Assembly (NCBI GenBank): GCA_029960065.1 | Contig: JASCOF010000001.1 | Location: forward strand, 186,001-250,000 | Origin: Flavobacteriaceae bacterium PS02336 | Lineage (GTDB): Bacteria; Bacteroidota; Bacteroidia; Flavobacteriales; Flavobacteriaceae | Direction: 5' to 3' | Length of the DNA stretch: 64,000 nt | Shown: positions 1-8,402 of the stretch, piece after piece | How the letters are laid out: each line of letters starts with the position of its first letter | Numbering within the stretch: position 1 is the first letter of the stretch | Made by a program: the position numbers and the translations under genes | The notes under the pieces: generated by a model | What the model was told of the DNA's origin: nothing | The model's input: only the letters and a program-made list of their open reading frames with translations | Databases searched by the model: none

Positions 1-889
1 ATATCATAAAAAAGTAAATGATAAATTTGTTTACGGCGGACGCGCGAAGATCTATTCCAGCGGGGCAAATGCAACTTCAACAAAAAATTCCGGATACATT
101 TATACAGGAGAAAATGCAGGAGAGCCAAATGTTTATAACCAAATTATTTCTTCCAATTTAGAATTAAAAACTTCTGGGATTTCCAAGTTTACAAAAGACG
201 AATATGACGGAAATGTAGCGCGTGACATCGCAAATAATACTTTCTTGAATGGGAGTTTAGGACTTGGAGTAGATTTAGGAATTACCTATTATATAAAAGA
301 TAATCTGCAGCTAACTGCAAGCATAATTGATTTAGGTTTTATAAGGCAATCTAAAGATATTGAAACACTTACTTATAAAGGAACGTACCAGTACAATGGC
401 GTCAATCCTGATTTTATGGGCAATGATGATCCAGAAGATGTTTTTGACGAGTTTGAAAAAGCCATTCCAAGAGATACACTTTATAATAAATACACTACTT
501 GGAGACCAACTAAATTCTATTCATCCATTCAATATTCATTTGGAGAAGCACGTCCCGATGACGAATGCAACTGTAGAGGTCAGGTCAATAAATACTATAA
601 AAATGCAGTAGGAGCACAGCTTTTTGCAATGACTACACCTCGCGAACCCATTGTAGCTTTAACAGCATTTTATAGAAGAAATATTTTTAGAAAACTAGAT
701 GTAAAAGCAACTTATACTTTTGATACCTTTTCAAACAAGAATATTGGTCTTGGAATTGCCGGAACCATTGGTAAAGTTAATCTCTATGCTTTAGTCAATA
801 ATATTTTAGAATACAAAGATTTATCCAAAGCCAATAGTGCAGCATTTCAGCTCGGTATAAATTTCGTCCTTCCAGATCAAGCTGATTAA
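1..889 (+). CDS. DUF5723 family protein, C-terminal part
   Basis: The reading frame is open from the left edge (first full codon at base 2) to a TAA at 887-889, so the start lies outside the window; the ATG-like codon near 245 is internal. The visible ~295 residues are rich in alternating hydrophobic/polar strands with many Gly, Tyr and Asn, and end in a strand-like segment, as in outer-membrane beta-barrels. The pattern of a YGGRAKIYSS-like segment, a GSLGLGVDLG-like segment and a final QLGINFVLP fits what I know of DUF5723 proteins of Flavobacteria, whose function is unknown. A long hairpin follows the stop directly. The family assignment is from memory of the pattern; the truncated N-terminus prevents checking for a signal peptide. 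Confidence 0.7.
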   Translation, partial: YHKKVNDKFVYGGRAKIYSSGANATSTKNSGYIYTGENAGEPNVYNQIISSNLELKTSGISKFTKDEYDGNVARDIANNTFLNGSLGLGVDLGITYYIKDNLQLTASIIDLGFIRQSKDIETLTYKGTYQYNGVNPDFMGNDDPEDVFDEFEKAIPRDTLYNKYTTWRPTKFYSSIQYSFGEARPDDECNCRGQVNKYYKNAVGAQLFAMTTPREPIVALTAFYRRNIFRKLDVKATYTFDTFSNKNIGLGIAGTIGKVNLYALVNNILEYKDLSKANSAAFQLGINFVLPDQAD

Positions 890-892
890 TTA

Positions 893-1041
893 GGAGCAAT
901 TTCCAGCTGTACATTTCAAGCACTCGACCCAAAAAACTTTTTTTCAAGATTTTAAAAGAGCTTCCGTTGGCCGCTTTTTAAAATCAGAAAAAAAAATGTT
1001 TTTTGGCTTTTCGTGGCTTTCCATTTCCATCTGGGCTAGCC
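893..1041 (+). repeat. Long hairpin / structured intergenic element
   Basis: Three base after the DUF5723 stop begins a nested inverted repeat. The inner stem is GATTTTAAAAGAGC (948-961) with GCTTTTTAAAATC (973-985) around an 11-nt loop. The outer stem is CCAAAAAAC (929-937) with GTTTTTTGG (998-1006), and the pairing extends loosely through 918-927 with 1008-1019 and CCAG (903-906) with CTGG (1031-1034). It may be a 3' UTR or terminator, or a copy of a dispersed flavobacterial element beginning GGAGC and ending GGGCTAG, which I recall only loosely. Confidence 0.6.
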
Positions 1042-1117
1042 ATTGTAATTTTGTAAGACGATTCGTGTAAGGATAAATTTATGAATAAGTTAGCATTCAA
1101 GTTAGCAATTTATTCAC

Positions 1118-1125
1118 TATATTTG
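1118..1125 (+). promoter_or_regulatory. Promoter -7 element of guaB
   Basis: TATATTTG matches the Bacteroidota sigma-A -7 consensus TAnnTTTG and lies 26 bases before the guaB ATG. I do not see a TTG at the expected -33 distance, so the upstream half is weak. Confidence 0.6.
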
Positions 1126-1151
1126 CACGCAATTCAACTAGAAATTGCACC

Positions 1152-2624
1152 ATGATAGCACACAACTCCAAGATTATCGGCGAAGGTTTAACTTACGACG
1201 ATGTATTATTAGTACCTAACTACTCGAATGTGCTTCCCCGCGAAGTGAGTATCAAATCAAAATTTTCAAGAAACATAACATTAAACGTTCCAATTGTATC
1301 TGCTGCTATGGATACAGTAACCGAAAGTGCAATGGCAATTGCTATGGCACAAGAAGGAGGAATAGGTGTTTTACATAAAAATATGACTATCGAACAACAA
1401 GCAGGAAAAGTTCGAAAAGTAAAACGTGCAGAAGCAGGAATGATTATCGATCCGGTAACTTTACCAATGAACTCTACTATTGCTGACGCTAAAAACGCTA
1501 TGAAAGAATTCGGAATCGGTGGTATTCCAATCGTTGACGAAAATAAAATCCTTAAAGGAATTGTTACCAATCGTGACTTACGTTTCGAAAAAAACGGTGC
1601 GAGACCAATTGCTGAAGTAATGACAAGCCAAAACTTAGTAACTGTTTCTGAAGGAACATCTTTAGAACAGGCAGAAGTAGTTTTACAAGGTCATAAAATC
1701 GAAAAATTACCAGTTGTAAACGAAAAAAACGAATTAGTTGGTTTAATTACTTTTAGAGATATTACAAAACTGACTCAAAAACCAATCGCAAACAAAGATT
1801 CTTTTGGACGTTTAAGAGTTGCGGCTGCAATTGGAGTTACTGGAGATGCAGTTCAAAGAGCTGAAGCTTTAGTAAATGCAGGTGTAGATGCAATCATTAT
1901 CGATACAGCTCACGGACATACAGAAGGTGTGGTTAACACATTAAAAGAAGTAAAATCTAAATTCCCTCAAATAGACGTAATCGTTGGAAACATTGCAACG
2001 CCAGAAGCTGCTAAATATTTAGTAGAAAACGGTGCTGACGGTGTAAAAGTTGGAATTGGACCTGGTTCTATCTGTACTACTCGTATTGTTGCAGGTGTTG
2101 GTTTCCCTCAATTTTCAGCAGTTTTAGAAGTTGCTGCAGCAATTAAAGGAACTGGAGTTCCAGTAATTGCAGATGGTGGAATTCGTTATACAGGAGATAT
2201 TCCTAAAGCAATCGCAGCAGGTGCCGACTGTGTAATGTTAGGTTCATTATTAGCCGGAACAAAAGAATCTCCAGGAGAAACTATTATTTTCGAAGGAAGA
2301 AAATTCAAATCTTACCGCGGAATGGGATCTGTTGAAGCAATGCAGACAGGTTCAAAAGACCGTTATTTCCAAGATGTTGAAGATGACGTTAAAAAATTAG
2401 TTCCAGAAGGAATCGTTGGACGTGTTCCTTACAAAGGAGAATTAAACGAAAGTATGCTTCAGTTCATTGGAGGTCTTCGTGCAGGTATGGGATACTGTGG
2501 TTCAAAAGATATCCCAACTTTACAAGAAACTGGGCGTTTTGTTAGAATTACTTCTAGCGGAATCACTGAAAGTCACCCGCATAACGTAACTATTACAAAA
2601 GAAGCTCCAAATTATTCTAGATAA
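1152..2624 (+). CDS. guaB: Inosine-5'-monophosphate dehydrogenase
   Basis: This enzyme oxidises IMP to XMP with NAD+, the committed step of cytosolic GMP synthesis. The 490 residues match the usual bacterial length. The N-terminus carries the [14 protein letters not shown] barrel motif, a CBS-domain pair occupies roughly residues 95-205, and the catalytic loop GPGSICTTR places the thioimidate-forming cysteine at residue 308. The mobile flap follows a GMGSVEAM segment, and the C-terminus ends in the ITKEAPNYS tail common in Bacteroidota. The ATG at 1152 follows a TATATTTG promoter. The gene stands alone: guaA is not adjacent, and a bidirectional hairpin terminator lies 26 bases after the stop. 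No key residue is missing. Confidence 0.97.
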   Translation: MIAHNSKIIGEGLTYDDVLLVPNYSNVLPREVSIKSKFSRNITLNVPIVSAAMDTVTESAMAIAMAQEGGIGVLHKNMTIEQQAGKVRKVKRAEAGMIIDPVTLPMNSTIADAKNAMKEFGIGGIPIVDENKILKGIVTNRDLRFEKNGARPIAEVMTSQNLVTVSEGTSLEQAEVVLQGHKIEKLPVVNEKNELVGLITFRDITKLTQKPIANKDSFGRLRVAAAIGVTGDAVQRAEALVNAGVDAIIIDTAHGHTEGVVNTLKEVKSKFPQIDVIVGNIATPEAAKYLVENGADGVKVGIGPGSICTTRIVAGVGFPQFSAVLEVAAAIKGTGVPVIADGGIRYTGDIPKAIAAGADCVMLGSLLAGTKESPGETIIFEGRKFKSYRGMGSVEAMQTGSKDRYFQDVEDDVKKLVPEGIVGRVPYKGELNESMLQFIGGLRAGMGYCGSKDIPTLQETGRFVRITSSGITESHPHNVTITKEAPNYSR

Positions 2625-2650
2625 TTTTTAGTTTCTCATTATAAAACAAA

Positions 2651-2676
2651 AGGCGTAAGATTTAACTCTTACGCCT
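2651..2676. terminator. Bidirectional terminator between guaB and the convergent gene
   Basis: A perfect 10-bp stem, AGGCGTAAGA / TCTTACGCCT, has a 6-nt loop. T6 follows on the plus strand and an A-rich stretch precedes it, so it can serve both guaB and the minus-strand gene ending at 2680. Confidence 0.85.
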
Positions 2677-2679
2677 TTT

Positions 2680-3501
2680 TTAGTTTTTAACAATTTTAAC
2701 TGTTTGGTAAAAACCACTTTTTGTTTTTACTTGAAGACTGAAAGCATCCTGTGTCATGTCAAATGCCATTTCAGTATTTAAGTCATATTTCGTTGGAAAA
2801 TGATTTACTGTATCGTAATCCATTTTTCCTTGTCCTGTACCAGATCCTTTTATGTTGTATTTTTCGACAGAAACTTTCATTGTATAGACAACCGAAATAT
2901 CAAAAAATGCTTTTTTATTTACGATATCAATTAATTTGTAGGTAGTGGTCAAAATCATTTCTAAAGATGCAGTTGCGATAGGAATTGTAAAAGGCGTTTC
3001 CTGAGAGAATGATTCTCCTATTTTTAATTTTTTTTGTGGTAAATCAAGTTGAGAAAAGGTACTTTGGACAGTATTTAGTAAACTTTCTTTGAATGCATTG
3101 TCCATGTCCTTTGAAACGATTGAGTCCAATTGTGGCATTTTAGAAACTGTACCTGTGCCATATATTAAAGTGCCGTTAGGAATTATTGGTTTATTTTCTG
3201 CATTTGCAGATTTTAAAAATTCAATAGTGATTGGAAAAGTGCCATCAGATTTTAATTTACCTGCTTTAAAAACCGACTCAGAATTGCTTATTGTTTTTGC
3301 AATCGTAGGATTTTGTATTCCGTTTTCTTTCAATTTCTCCAAAATAGCATCTGACGCAGTGTAATGTATTTCATTATCAATGCTTTGCTCTAATTTTTGA
3401 AAATAATTTGTCTGAGGATTATATAGAATTTTAAAATCTACTGATTGTCCAAAAAATAAGATTGGAAAAATAGAAAAGATTAGAGAGTATAAATTTTTCA
3501 T
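2680..3501 (-). CDS. Exported protein of unknown function
   Basis: I do not recognise this with certainty. From the ATG at 3501 it has 273 residues beginning MKNLYSLIFSIFPILFFGQ, a clear signal peptide typical of exported Flavobacterium proteins (cleavage after FGQ). An upstream in-frame start at 3573 would add 24 residues before the signal peptide and is less likely. The mature part is soluble-looking and strand-rich, with no cysteine, and contains two related segments around GTGTVSKMP and GSGTGQGKMDYD. It resembles the DUF6263-type periplasmic proteins of Bacteroidota, but that is a weak impression. It is convergent with guaB and shares its terminator. Confidence 0.6.
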   Translation of the reverse strand: MKNLYSLIFSIFPILFFGQSVDFKILYNPQTNYFQKLEQSIDNEIHYTASDAILEKLKENGIQNPTIAKTISNSESVFKAGKLKSDGTFPITIEFLKSANAENKPIIPNGTLIYGTGTVSKMPQLDSIVSKDMDNAFKESLLNTVQSTFSQLDLPQKKLKIGESFSQETPFTIPIATASLEMILTTTYKLIDIVNKKAFFDISVVYTMKVSVEKYNIKGSGTGQGKMDYDTVNHFPTKYDLNTEMAFDMTQDAFSLQVKTKSGFYQTVKIVKN

Positions 3502-3677
3502 ATAAGTAAAGGTTTTTTTTAGTTTTTCAGAAAACGAAAATAGAAAAATTAAAATGCCTTTACGAATTTTCATCTGTTATTTAAAATCGAGGTTATTCTT
3601 CTTTTATTCTGCTTTACAGATACTCTATTGTTTTAGAGGTTAAAGCCATTTTAATTTTAACTAACCTTTGAATTTTA

Positions 3678-4817
3678 TTAAAACCGGCTATTCAAAATAT
3701 CTTCCGCAACAATATCAGAATGCAATAAATCCTCCATTTTCTTTGTCATACGTTGTGCTTCTAATGCATAACCAAACATTTTTTGTTCGTAATCAGCAAT
3801 CGCTTCATCAATTGTTTCAAAATTTCCTTCTGTTAAGTTTTTAGTTAAATGAAAAGCATCAAATAAGCCCATGTTTACGCCTTCTCCCGCAAATGGAGGC
3901 ATTAAATGTGCCGCATCACCAACCAGTGTAATATTTGAATGTTCTTTCCATGGTTGTTCCAAAGAAAATAATCGCAATGGCAAACCAGAGAATTCAGTAG
4001 AAGCAGCGAAGAATTTTTTATAATCATCTCCCCAGTTTTTAAAAGTTTCATCTAAAAAAGAAATCACAGATTGATCATTTTGAAAGTCAATTTCATTATT
4101 TAAAACCCAATCTTCATCAGCTTTAAAAGAAACCCCAAAATGTACAGAACCGTCTCGCATAGTATGAGTATAAAACATTTTGTGTTCGCCCATTGCCATC
4201 ACATTTCCGTCTCCATATTTAGGTTTAAATTCAGGGTAATCTTCGTCTGGATTTACAATTTCTCCTTGAATAATATAAGTTTCAGAAAGTTTAGGCTCCT
4301 GATCGCTCACAAATTTTCTTGCATTTGATCTGCCGCCGTTTGCCACAATTACAAAATCGGCAGTTGAGGTTTTACCGTTTTTGAATTCTAAAATATATTG
4401 GTTTTCAGATTTTTCAATATTTACTAATTGACTATCCCAAACAACAGTATTTTGGTCAAGATTATCGAGCATAATTTTTCTAAGATCATTACGATCAATT
4501 TCTGGGCGGGAAAAAGCATTTTTTTCATCAGGCATTTCGTCAGAAGTGATATTACCATCTATATCAGCCATTTTTTCTCCAGTTGGCCTTGCATATTTGC
4601 GGAATTCCGCCATTAAACCTGCTTTTTGAATCGCGTACTGACCAGAATCTGAATGTATATCCAAAGTACCGCCAGAAGTTCTAGCTTGAGCATTGATATC
4701 TCTTTCGTAAACCGTAACATCGGCACCATTTATTTGTAAAATTCGAGCAGTCGTTAATCCAACTGGCCCGCCACCAATAATGGCAATTTTTTTATTTTCT
4801 ATAATTGAAGTTTTCAT
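3678..4817 (-). CDS. TetX-like FAD-dependent monooxygenase
   Basis: This is a class A flavoprotein hydroxylase of 379 residues, close in length to Tet(X) (about 388). The Rossmann dinucleotide motif GGGPVG is at residues 15-20, followed by VYERD and GGTLDIHSDSG. DRNDLR sits mid-protein, and the FAD-ribityl motif GDAAHLMPPFAGEGVN begins at residue 300. These blocks, including SGLPLRLFSLEQPWK, run in parallel with Tet(X) as I remember it. The IIQGEI and VHFGVS segments keep the Gln and His that contact tetracycline in Tet(X), but the Arg of the GNRLMAS segment is replaced (GNVMAMG). The substrate is therefore open: antibiotic or another polycyclic/aromatic compound. A TetR gene lies 45 bp upstream on the same strand, so they are probably one transcription unit. 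Confidence 0.85.
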   Translation of the reverse strand: MKTSIIENKKIAIIGGGPVGLTTARILQINGADVTVYERDINAQARTSGGTLDIHSDSGQYAIQKAGLMAEFRKYARPTGEKMADIDGNITSDEMPDEKNAFSRPEIDRNDLRKIMLDNLDQNTVVWDSQLVNIEKSENQYILEFKNGKTSTADFVIVANGGRSNARKFVSDQEPKLSETYIIQGEIVNPDEDYPEFKPKYGDGNVMAMGEHKMFYTHTMRDGSVHFGVSFKADEDWVLNNEIDFQNDQSVISFLDETFKNWGDDYKKFFAASTEFSGLPLRLFSLEQPWKEHSNITLVGDAAHLMPPFAGEGVNMGLFDAFHLTKNLTEGNFETIDEAIADYEQKMFGYALEAQRMTKKMEDLLHSDIVAEDILNSRF

Positions 4818-4820
4818 TTT

Positions 4821-4856
4821 ATTGAAATTGAAATTGAGATTGAAATTGAGATTGAT
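4821..4856. repeat. Six copies of a 6-bp tandem repeat
   Basis: The gap between the TetR gene and the TetX-like gene is almost entirely six copies of ATTGA(A/G/T). It lies in the leader of the monooxygenase start, so changes in copy number would alter the spacing. Confidence 0.8.
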
Positions 4857-4862
4857 TTTTAT

Positions 4863-5453
4863 TTAAGGTGTAAGCGCTTTTAGAACCAAATTAAAGGCTT
4901 CATTTTTAAGGTCGTCATTGAAAACAAAAGGTTTTCCAGACATTGATTTTCCTTCTCTATGCAGTTCGAGAAGAGAGTAGAGCGATCCGTAAGCAATACT
5001 CCAAAACACTTCGAATGTCACAGGAATCAGTTCTTGTTTCTCAATAGATGAAATCATGAACTGCGACATGGTTTGTTTAAAATCGCCTGTAATTTCTTCT
5101 ACAATTGCATCACCGTAAGTGGAGTGTTTCAAAAGTTCGAAACAAGTTGCCTCTAAAGTAAAATTGAGCATGAAGTCAATTCGGTTTTCCCATTGATTTC
5201 TCAATCCGTCTTTAAAAGACATTTTTGGAGAAAATCCATCAAGCATTTTAGAAAAGAAATTGCGGCCAATTTCGATTCCAATTTTGCGAATCAAATCTTC
5301 TTTATCCGAATAATAGATATAAAGTGTTGCAACAGAAACACCGCATTCTTTTGCCAAACGATTCATCCCAAATCCTTCTACACCTTGCGTCACGATCATT
5401 TCAATTGCTTTTTTCTTTACAATTTCTTCTTTATTGACATCTCTTGTTCTCAT
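4863..5453 (-). CDS. TetR/AcrR family transcriptional regulator
   Basis: The 196-residue length is standard for TetR regulators. The N-terminal DNA-binding domain is visible: a first helix MRTRDVNKEEIVKKKA, then GVEGFGMNRLAKECGVSVAT and LYIYYSDKEDLIRKI, which is the canonical helix-turn-helix and following helix. The C-terminal ~130 residues form the variable ligand and dimer domain. It precedes the TetX-like monooxygenase by about 45 bp on the same strand and likely controls that unit and itself. An A/T-rich segment lies upstream of the ATG (5454-5515), in which I see no clear operator palindrome. The ligand cannot be predicted. Confidence 0.88.
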   Translation of the reverse strand: MRTRDVNKEEIVKKKAIEMIVTQGVEGFGMNRLAKECGVSVATLYIYYSDKEDLIRKIGIEIGRNFFSKMLDGFSPKMSFKDGLRNQWENRIDFMLNFTLEATCFELLKHSTYGDAIVEEITGDFKQTMSQFMISSIEKQELIPVTFEVFWSIAYGSLYSLLELHREGKSMSGKPFVFNDDLKNEAFNLVLKALTP

Positions 5454-5732
5454 AATTTTATTTAATTATAATGCAAAGATATAAATAAATAATAAATGAA
5501 TGATCGCTTATTTATTGTTTTTAAGGTTCAAAGTTTCTGAGGTACAGAGGGGCAAAGGTTTTTTTTTTTTATTGTTGGTGGTTGATGGTTGATTGTTGAT
5601 TGTTGATGGTTGGTGTTTGATTGTTGGTGTTTGATTGTTGGTGCTTGATTGTTGGTGATAATTATTAATTGTAAATTGTAAATGGTGAAAAAGGTTTAAG
5701 CCAAATTTTTTATTTTAGATATTGAAACAAAA
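5454..5732. repeat. Gene-free repeat-rich stretch
   Basis: About 280 bases hold no gene. The region contains the TetR promoter area, a copy of a dispersed GGTTCAAAG...GAGG...CAAAGG element (5524-5562), a T10 run, and a low-complexity tract of TTGAT/TTGTTGG words. In that tract, GTTTGATTGTTGGT is repeated three times with a 14-bp period at 5615-5656 (the third copy differs by one base). Confidence 0.75.
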
Positions 5733-5772
5733 AAAATCAGCTGAATCAATTGCAATTGCTTCAGCTGATTTT
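5733..5772 (-). terminator. Terminator of the L,D-transpeptidase gene
   Basis: A 13-bp perfect stem, AAAATCAGCTGAA / TTCAGCTGATTTT, with a 14-nt loop. On the minus strand it is followed by a T run (A6 at 5731-5736 on plus). Confidence 0.85.
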
Positions 5773-5789
5773 ATAGTGATAGTATATTT

Positions 5790-6674
5790 TTACAAAGTTT
5801 TTGTTGGCTCGGCTTCTCTTAAGTTTTGATTTTCTAGAATCTCTTTTAGAAAAGGTTTGGTCTGTGTTTCAATTTCAGATTCTGGAATGTTTAGAGCTTT
5901 AGGATCTGATGCGAGTTGCAACCAAGGTTTTGGACCGTCAAAGTCATAACTTCCAAAAACAATTACTGGAGTTCCTTTCACTTTTACATTTTCCTTATCT
6001 TTTAGAATCCATTCGTCAGCGAATTTGTAAAGATATTTGGCATCTTTTTCTAATAATCTTAGGCAAGAATGTGAAGCTGGATAACCGGGTAATTCATACT
6101 GGTGAAAACCAACTCCAAGTTTATTTTCAATATTAAAATTCCATTTTAATTCCCATTCGTCATTAAAGGTACTGGTTGTTTTTTCTGCTTTCCAATTGGT
6201 GAAAAATAGTCCCGTTGGAGTCGGATCTTTTTTTCTTCCCATATTTGTTGGTCCTGTACGAACTAATTCACCGTTTTCATACGCAGCAAAAGTCTGCGTT
6301 GGATAAGAAAATAATATGATTTTCGAAACTTCCTCTAAAGAAGCTACATGCAGTGGAAACGGAAGGTAATACACCAAATCACCGCTGAAATCAGCAGGGA
6401 CAACAACTGAATCTTGTTTTTTTAAATTCGCTTTATCGGTTCTATTTAAAGCATAAACAATATCCATTTTTGTGCTGTCGGCTTCATTCGCTTTAAGCCA
6501 GTCTTTCGTTTTTTGAAACTGATAAGAAACTGCCGATTTAGGTTCTTTATATTCAATTACTTTTTTAGTGGTTTTATTTTCTGTTAATTCAATAGTATCT
6601 GTTTTTTTGCAGGATGCCATTAGAACCAATACTAAAATAAGTAAGACGTTTGCTGTGTAATATAACTTTTTCAT
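5790..6674 (-). CDS. L,D-transpeptidase (YkuD) lipoprotein
   Basis: YkuD-fold enzymes make 3-3 peptidoglycan crosslinks or attach proteins to peptidoglycan in the periplasm. The protein has 294 residues. A lipoprotein signal peptide ends in the lipobox LMASC with the acylated Cys at residue 22, so it should be membrane-anchored. The catalytic domain lies at about 105-240, with GFHQYELPG leading into SHSCLRL. The nucleophile is Cys204, with His202 next to it; the usual HGCIR is HSCLR here, an acceptable variant. The C-terminal ~50 residues are Glu- and Lys-rich. It is a single gene with its own terminator. Confidence 0.9.
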   Translation of the reverse strand: MKKLYYTANVLLILVLVLMASCKKTDTIELTENKTTKKVIEYKEPKSAVSYQFQKTKDWLKANEADSTKMDIVYALNRTDKANLKKQDSVVVPADFSGDLVYYLPFPLHVASLEEVSKIILFSYPTQTFAAYENGELVRTGPTNMGRKKDPTPTGLFFTNWKAEKTTSTFNDEWELKWNFNIENKLGVGFHQYELPGYPASHSCLRLLEKDAKYLYKFADEWILKDKENVKVKGTPVIVFGSYDFDGPKPWLQLASDPKALNIPESEIETQTKPFLKEILENQNLREAEPTKTL

Positions 6675-6762
6675 AGGTCGTATTTTTATGAAGATAAAGT
6701 TATGATTATGATAGCTGAAAAGGGTTACATAATTTTTTGAATTGGTTTCGTGATTTACATTT

Positions 6763-7704
6763 TCAAAGTGATGATAAAAAAGAATTTACATCTTGACTCC
6801 ATTGCAATTTATTTTTCAATAGATAATTCTCGTGCCCAGTATTTTTATAAATGCGGAGTTTTTTAAAGCCTTTTAGATTTTTATAAATCTCATCTGTTTC
6901 TGATCTGCTGACACTTTTATCTTTTTCGCCATAAAGTAATAATGTGGGGCAGTTTATTTTTTCTGCATATTCTGAAGGATTATGGCTGAACCCCCAAAAG
7001 CCATTTTGGATTCCTCCCCAAAAAAGTAAAATTCCAGCCATAGGAAAAGTTGGTGCATTCATTTTCTTAAATCTTGCACAAACAGTTTGGTACATTGAAC
7101 CAAAAGGGCATTCAAGAATTATACCTTTTGGAGTTATTTTATTGTCACTGATGCATTTCATTATAGCCGCAGCTCCCATTGAAGTTCCAAATAAGTAAAT
7201 GTTTTTTTCTCCTTTTGATGAAATATAATCGAAGCATTTTTTTACTTCTTCGGCTTCTTTATAGCCAATTGTGGTTTGATTTCCTTCAGAATTACCACTT
7301 CCCATAAAATCAACAAGCATAGTGCTAAAACCTAATTTTAAAAACTCATTGGATTTATCAATCATGGAAGATTTCTCACTTCCATAACCATGAAATATAA
7401 TAATTGTTCCTTTGCAATCATTATTTTTAATGAGCCAGCATTCTATTTCTTTATTGCTTTTTAGTTTTAAAGTTTGATATTTTTGCGTGGGAACTTTTTT
7501 ATTCTTCGGTTTTGGATTATTTACTCCAAATAATAATGTCTTTGCCTTTTCTATTTTGGATAATCTGGCAGGGGTTTTTGTTTTTTCGGAATTACTATTT
7601 GTAAAATGAGTGAATTTGTAAGCATGAAAAAATGCAATACTATTAATTGCAACAAAAATTATGATAATTAGTCTAATACATTGTTGCTTACTAGATAATG
7701 CCAT
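6763..7704 (-). CDS. Alpha/beta-hydrolase, membrane-anchored
   Basis: The 313 residues begin with a hydrophobic segment (about 10-30), which could be a signal anchor. The hydrolase core begins near residue 78. HGYGSEKS holds the oxyanion strand, GTSMG (173-177) supplies the nucleophile Ser175, YGEKDKSVS the acid, and NTGHENYL the base His. The layout matches the YqkD/FrsA-like serine hydrolases that NCBI calls alpha/beta hydrolase. The substrate is unknown. It stands alone between nudK and the L,D-transpeptidase, all on the minus strand but with gaps of 60-90 bases. Confidence 0.85.
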   Translation of the reverse strand: MALSSKQQCIRLIIIIFVAINSIAFFHAYKFTHFTNSNSEKTKTPARLSKIEKAKTLLFGVNNPKPKNKKVPTQKYQTLKLKSNKEIECWLIKNNDCKGTIIIFHGYGSEKSSMIDKSNEFLKLGFSTMLVDFMGSGNSEGNQTTIGYKEAEEVKKCFDYISSKGEKNIYLFGTSMGAAAIMKCISDNKITPKGIILECPFGSMYQTVCARFKKMNAPTFPMAGILLFWGGIQNGFWGFSHNPSEYAEKINCPTLLLYGEKDKSVSRSETDEIYKNLKGFKKLRIYKNTGHENYLLKNKLQWSQDVNSFLSSL

Positions 7705-7765
7705 TTGTTTTTTGGAGATATTAAATTTATTTTAAATTATTTACCATTCAAAGTACTAAAAAAAA

Positions 7766-8347
7766 CTAAATCAAACCTTTAATTTTAGCATGCTGTAACA
7801 GCATAATTGTTTTAGCATCTGTAATTTCTCTAGATTCGATCATGGCATAAGCTTGATCAAAAGTAAACTCCAAAACTTCAATATTTTCCTGTTCAGCATC
7901 CAGTCCGCCGCCTTCGCTTACTTTCATGCTTTCGTCATATTCTCCAACAAAGAGATACAGAATTTCGGTTACTGCACCGGGAGACATGTAAGTTTCAAAA
8001 ACTTTTTCCACTTTAGAAATGCGATAACCTGTTTCTTCTTCAGTTTCGCGAATAATTGCTGTTTCAGGATTGTCTTTGTCTAAAAGTCCTGCACAAACTT
8101 CAATCATCATTCCATCTTTATTTCCGTTCAGGAAAGTAGGCAAACGAAACTGTCGTGTTAAAATAACCGTTTTTTTAGTTGAATTATATAACAAAATCCC
8201 AGCACCATTCCCACGATCATAAACTTCGCGTGTATGAATTTCAGATTCACCGTTTTGTTTTTGGTAATCAAAAGTAACTCTGTTTAAGATATACCAATTG
8301 TCGGATAATAATTTGGTTTCTTTAATTTCAACTTTAGGATTTTTCAT
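7766..8347 (-). CDS. nudK: GDP-mannose pyrophosphatase (Nudix)
   Basis: This Nudix hydrolase has 193 residues and follows E. coli NudK closely along its length: KLLSDNWYILNRVTFD, REVYDRGNGAGILLYN, LTRQFRLPTFLNGN, CAGLLDKDNPE, YMSPGAVTEILY and the C-terminal ITDAKTIMLLQ. The catalytic box core RETEEETGY is intact. NudK cleaves GDP-mannose to GMP and mannose-1-phosphate and accepts other nucleotide sugars; the exact substrate here is inferred. The purA terminator sits just upstream, so it probably has its own promoter, although I do not see a good TAnnTTTG. Confidence 0.88.
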   Translation of the reverse strand: MKNPKVEIKETKLLSDNWYILNRVTFDYQKQNGESEIHTREVYDRGNGAGILLYNSTKKTVILTRQFRLPTFLNGNKDGMMIEVCAGLLDKDNPETAIIRETEEETGYRISKVEKVFETYMSPGAVTEILYLFVGEYDESMKVSEGGGLDAEQENIEVLEFTFDQAYAMIESREITDAKTIMLLQHAKIKGLI

Positions 8348-8370
8348 AAATGAAATAATTTGTATAAAAA

Positions 8371-8395
8371 AAACGCTCTGATTATCAGAGCGTTT
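8371..8395 (-). terminator. purA terminator
   Basis: A perfect 10-bp stem, AAACGCTCTG / CAGAGCGTTT, with a 5-nt loop. On the minus strand it is followed by T7. Confidence 0.85.
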
Positions 8396-8402
8396 AAAAG
8401 TT

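Noticed and set aside
1220..1570. 116-residue open frame on the minus strand inside guaB
   Set aside because: It is antisense to a highly conserved gene, has no signal, and composition follows the guaB codon pattern.
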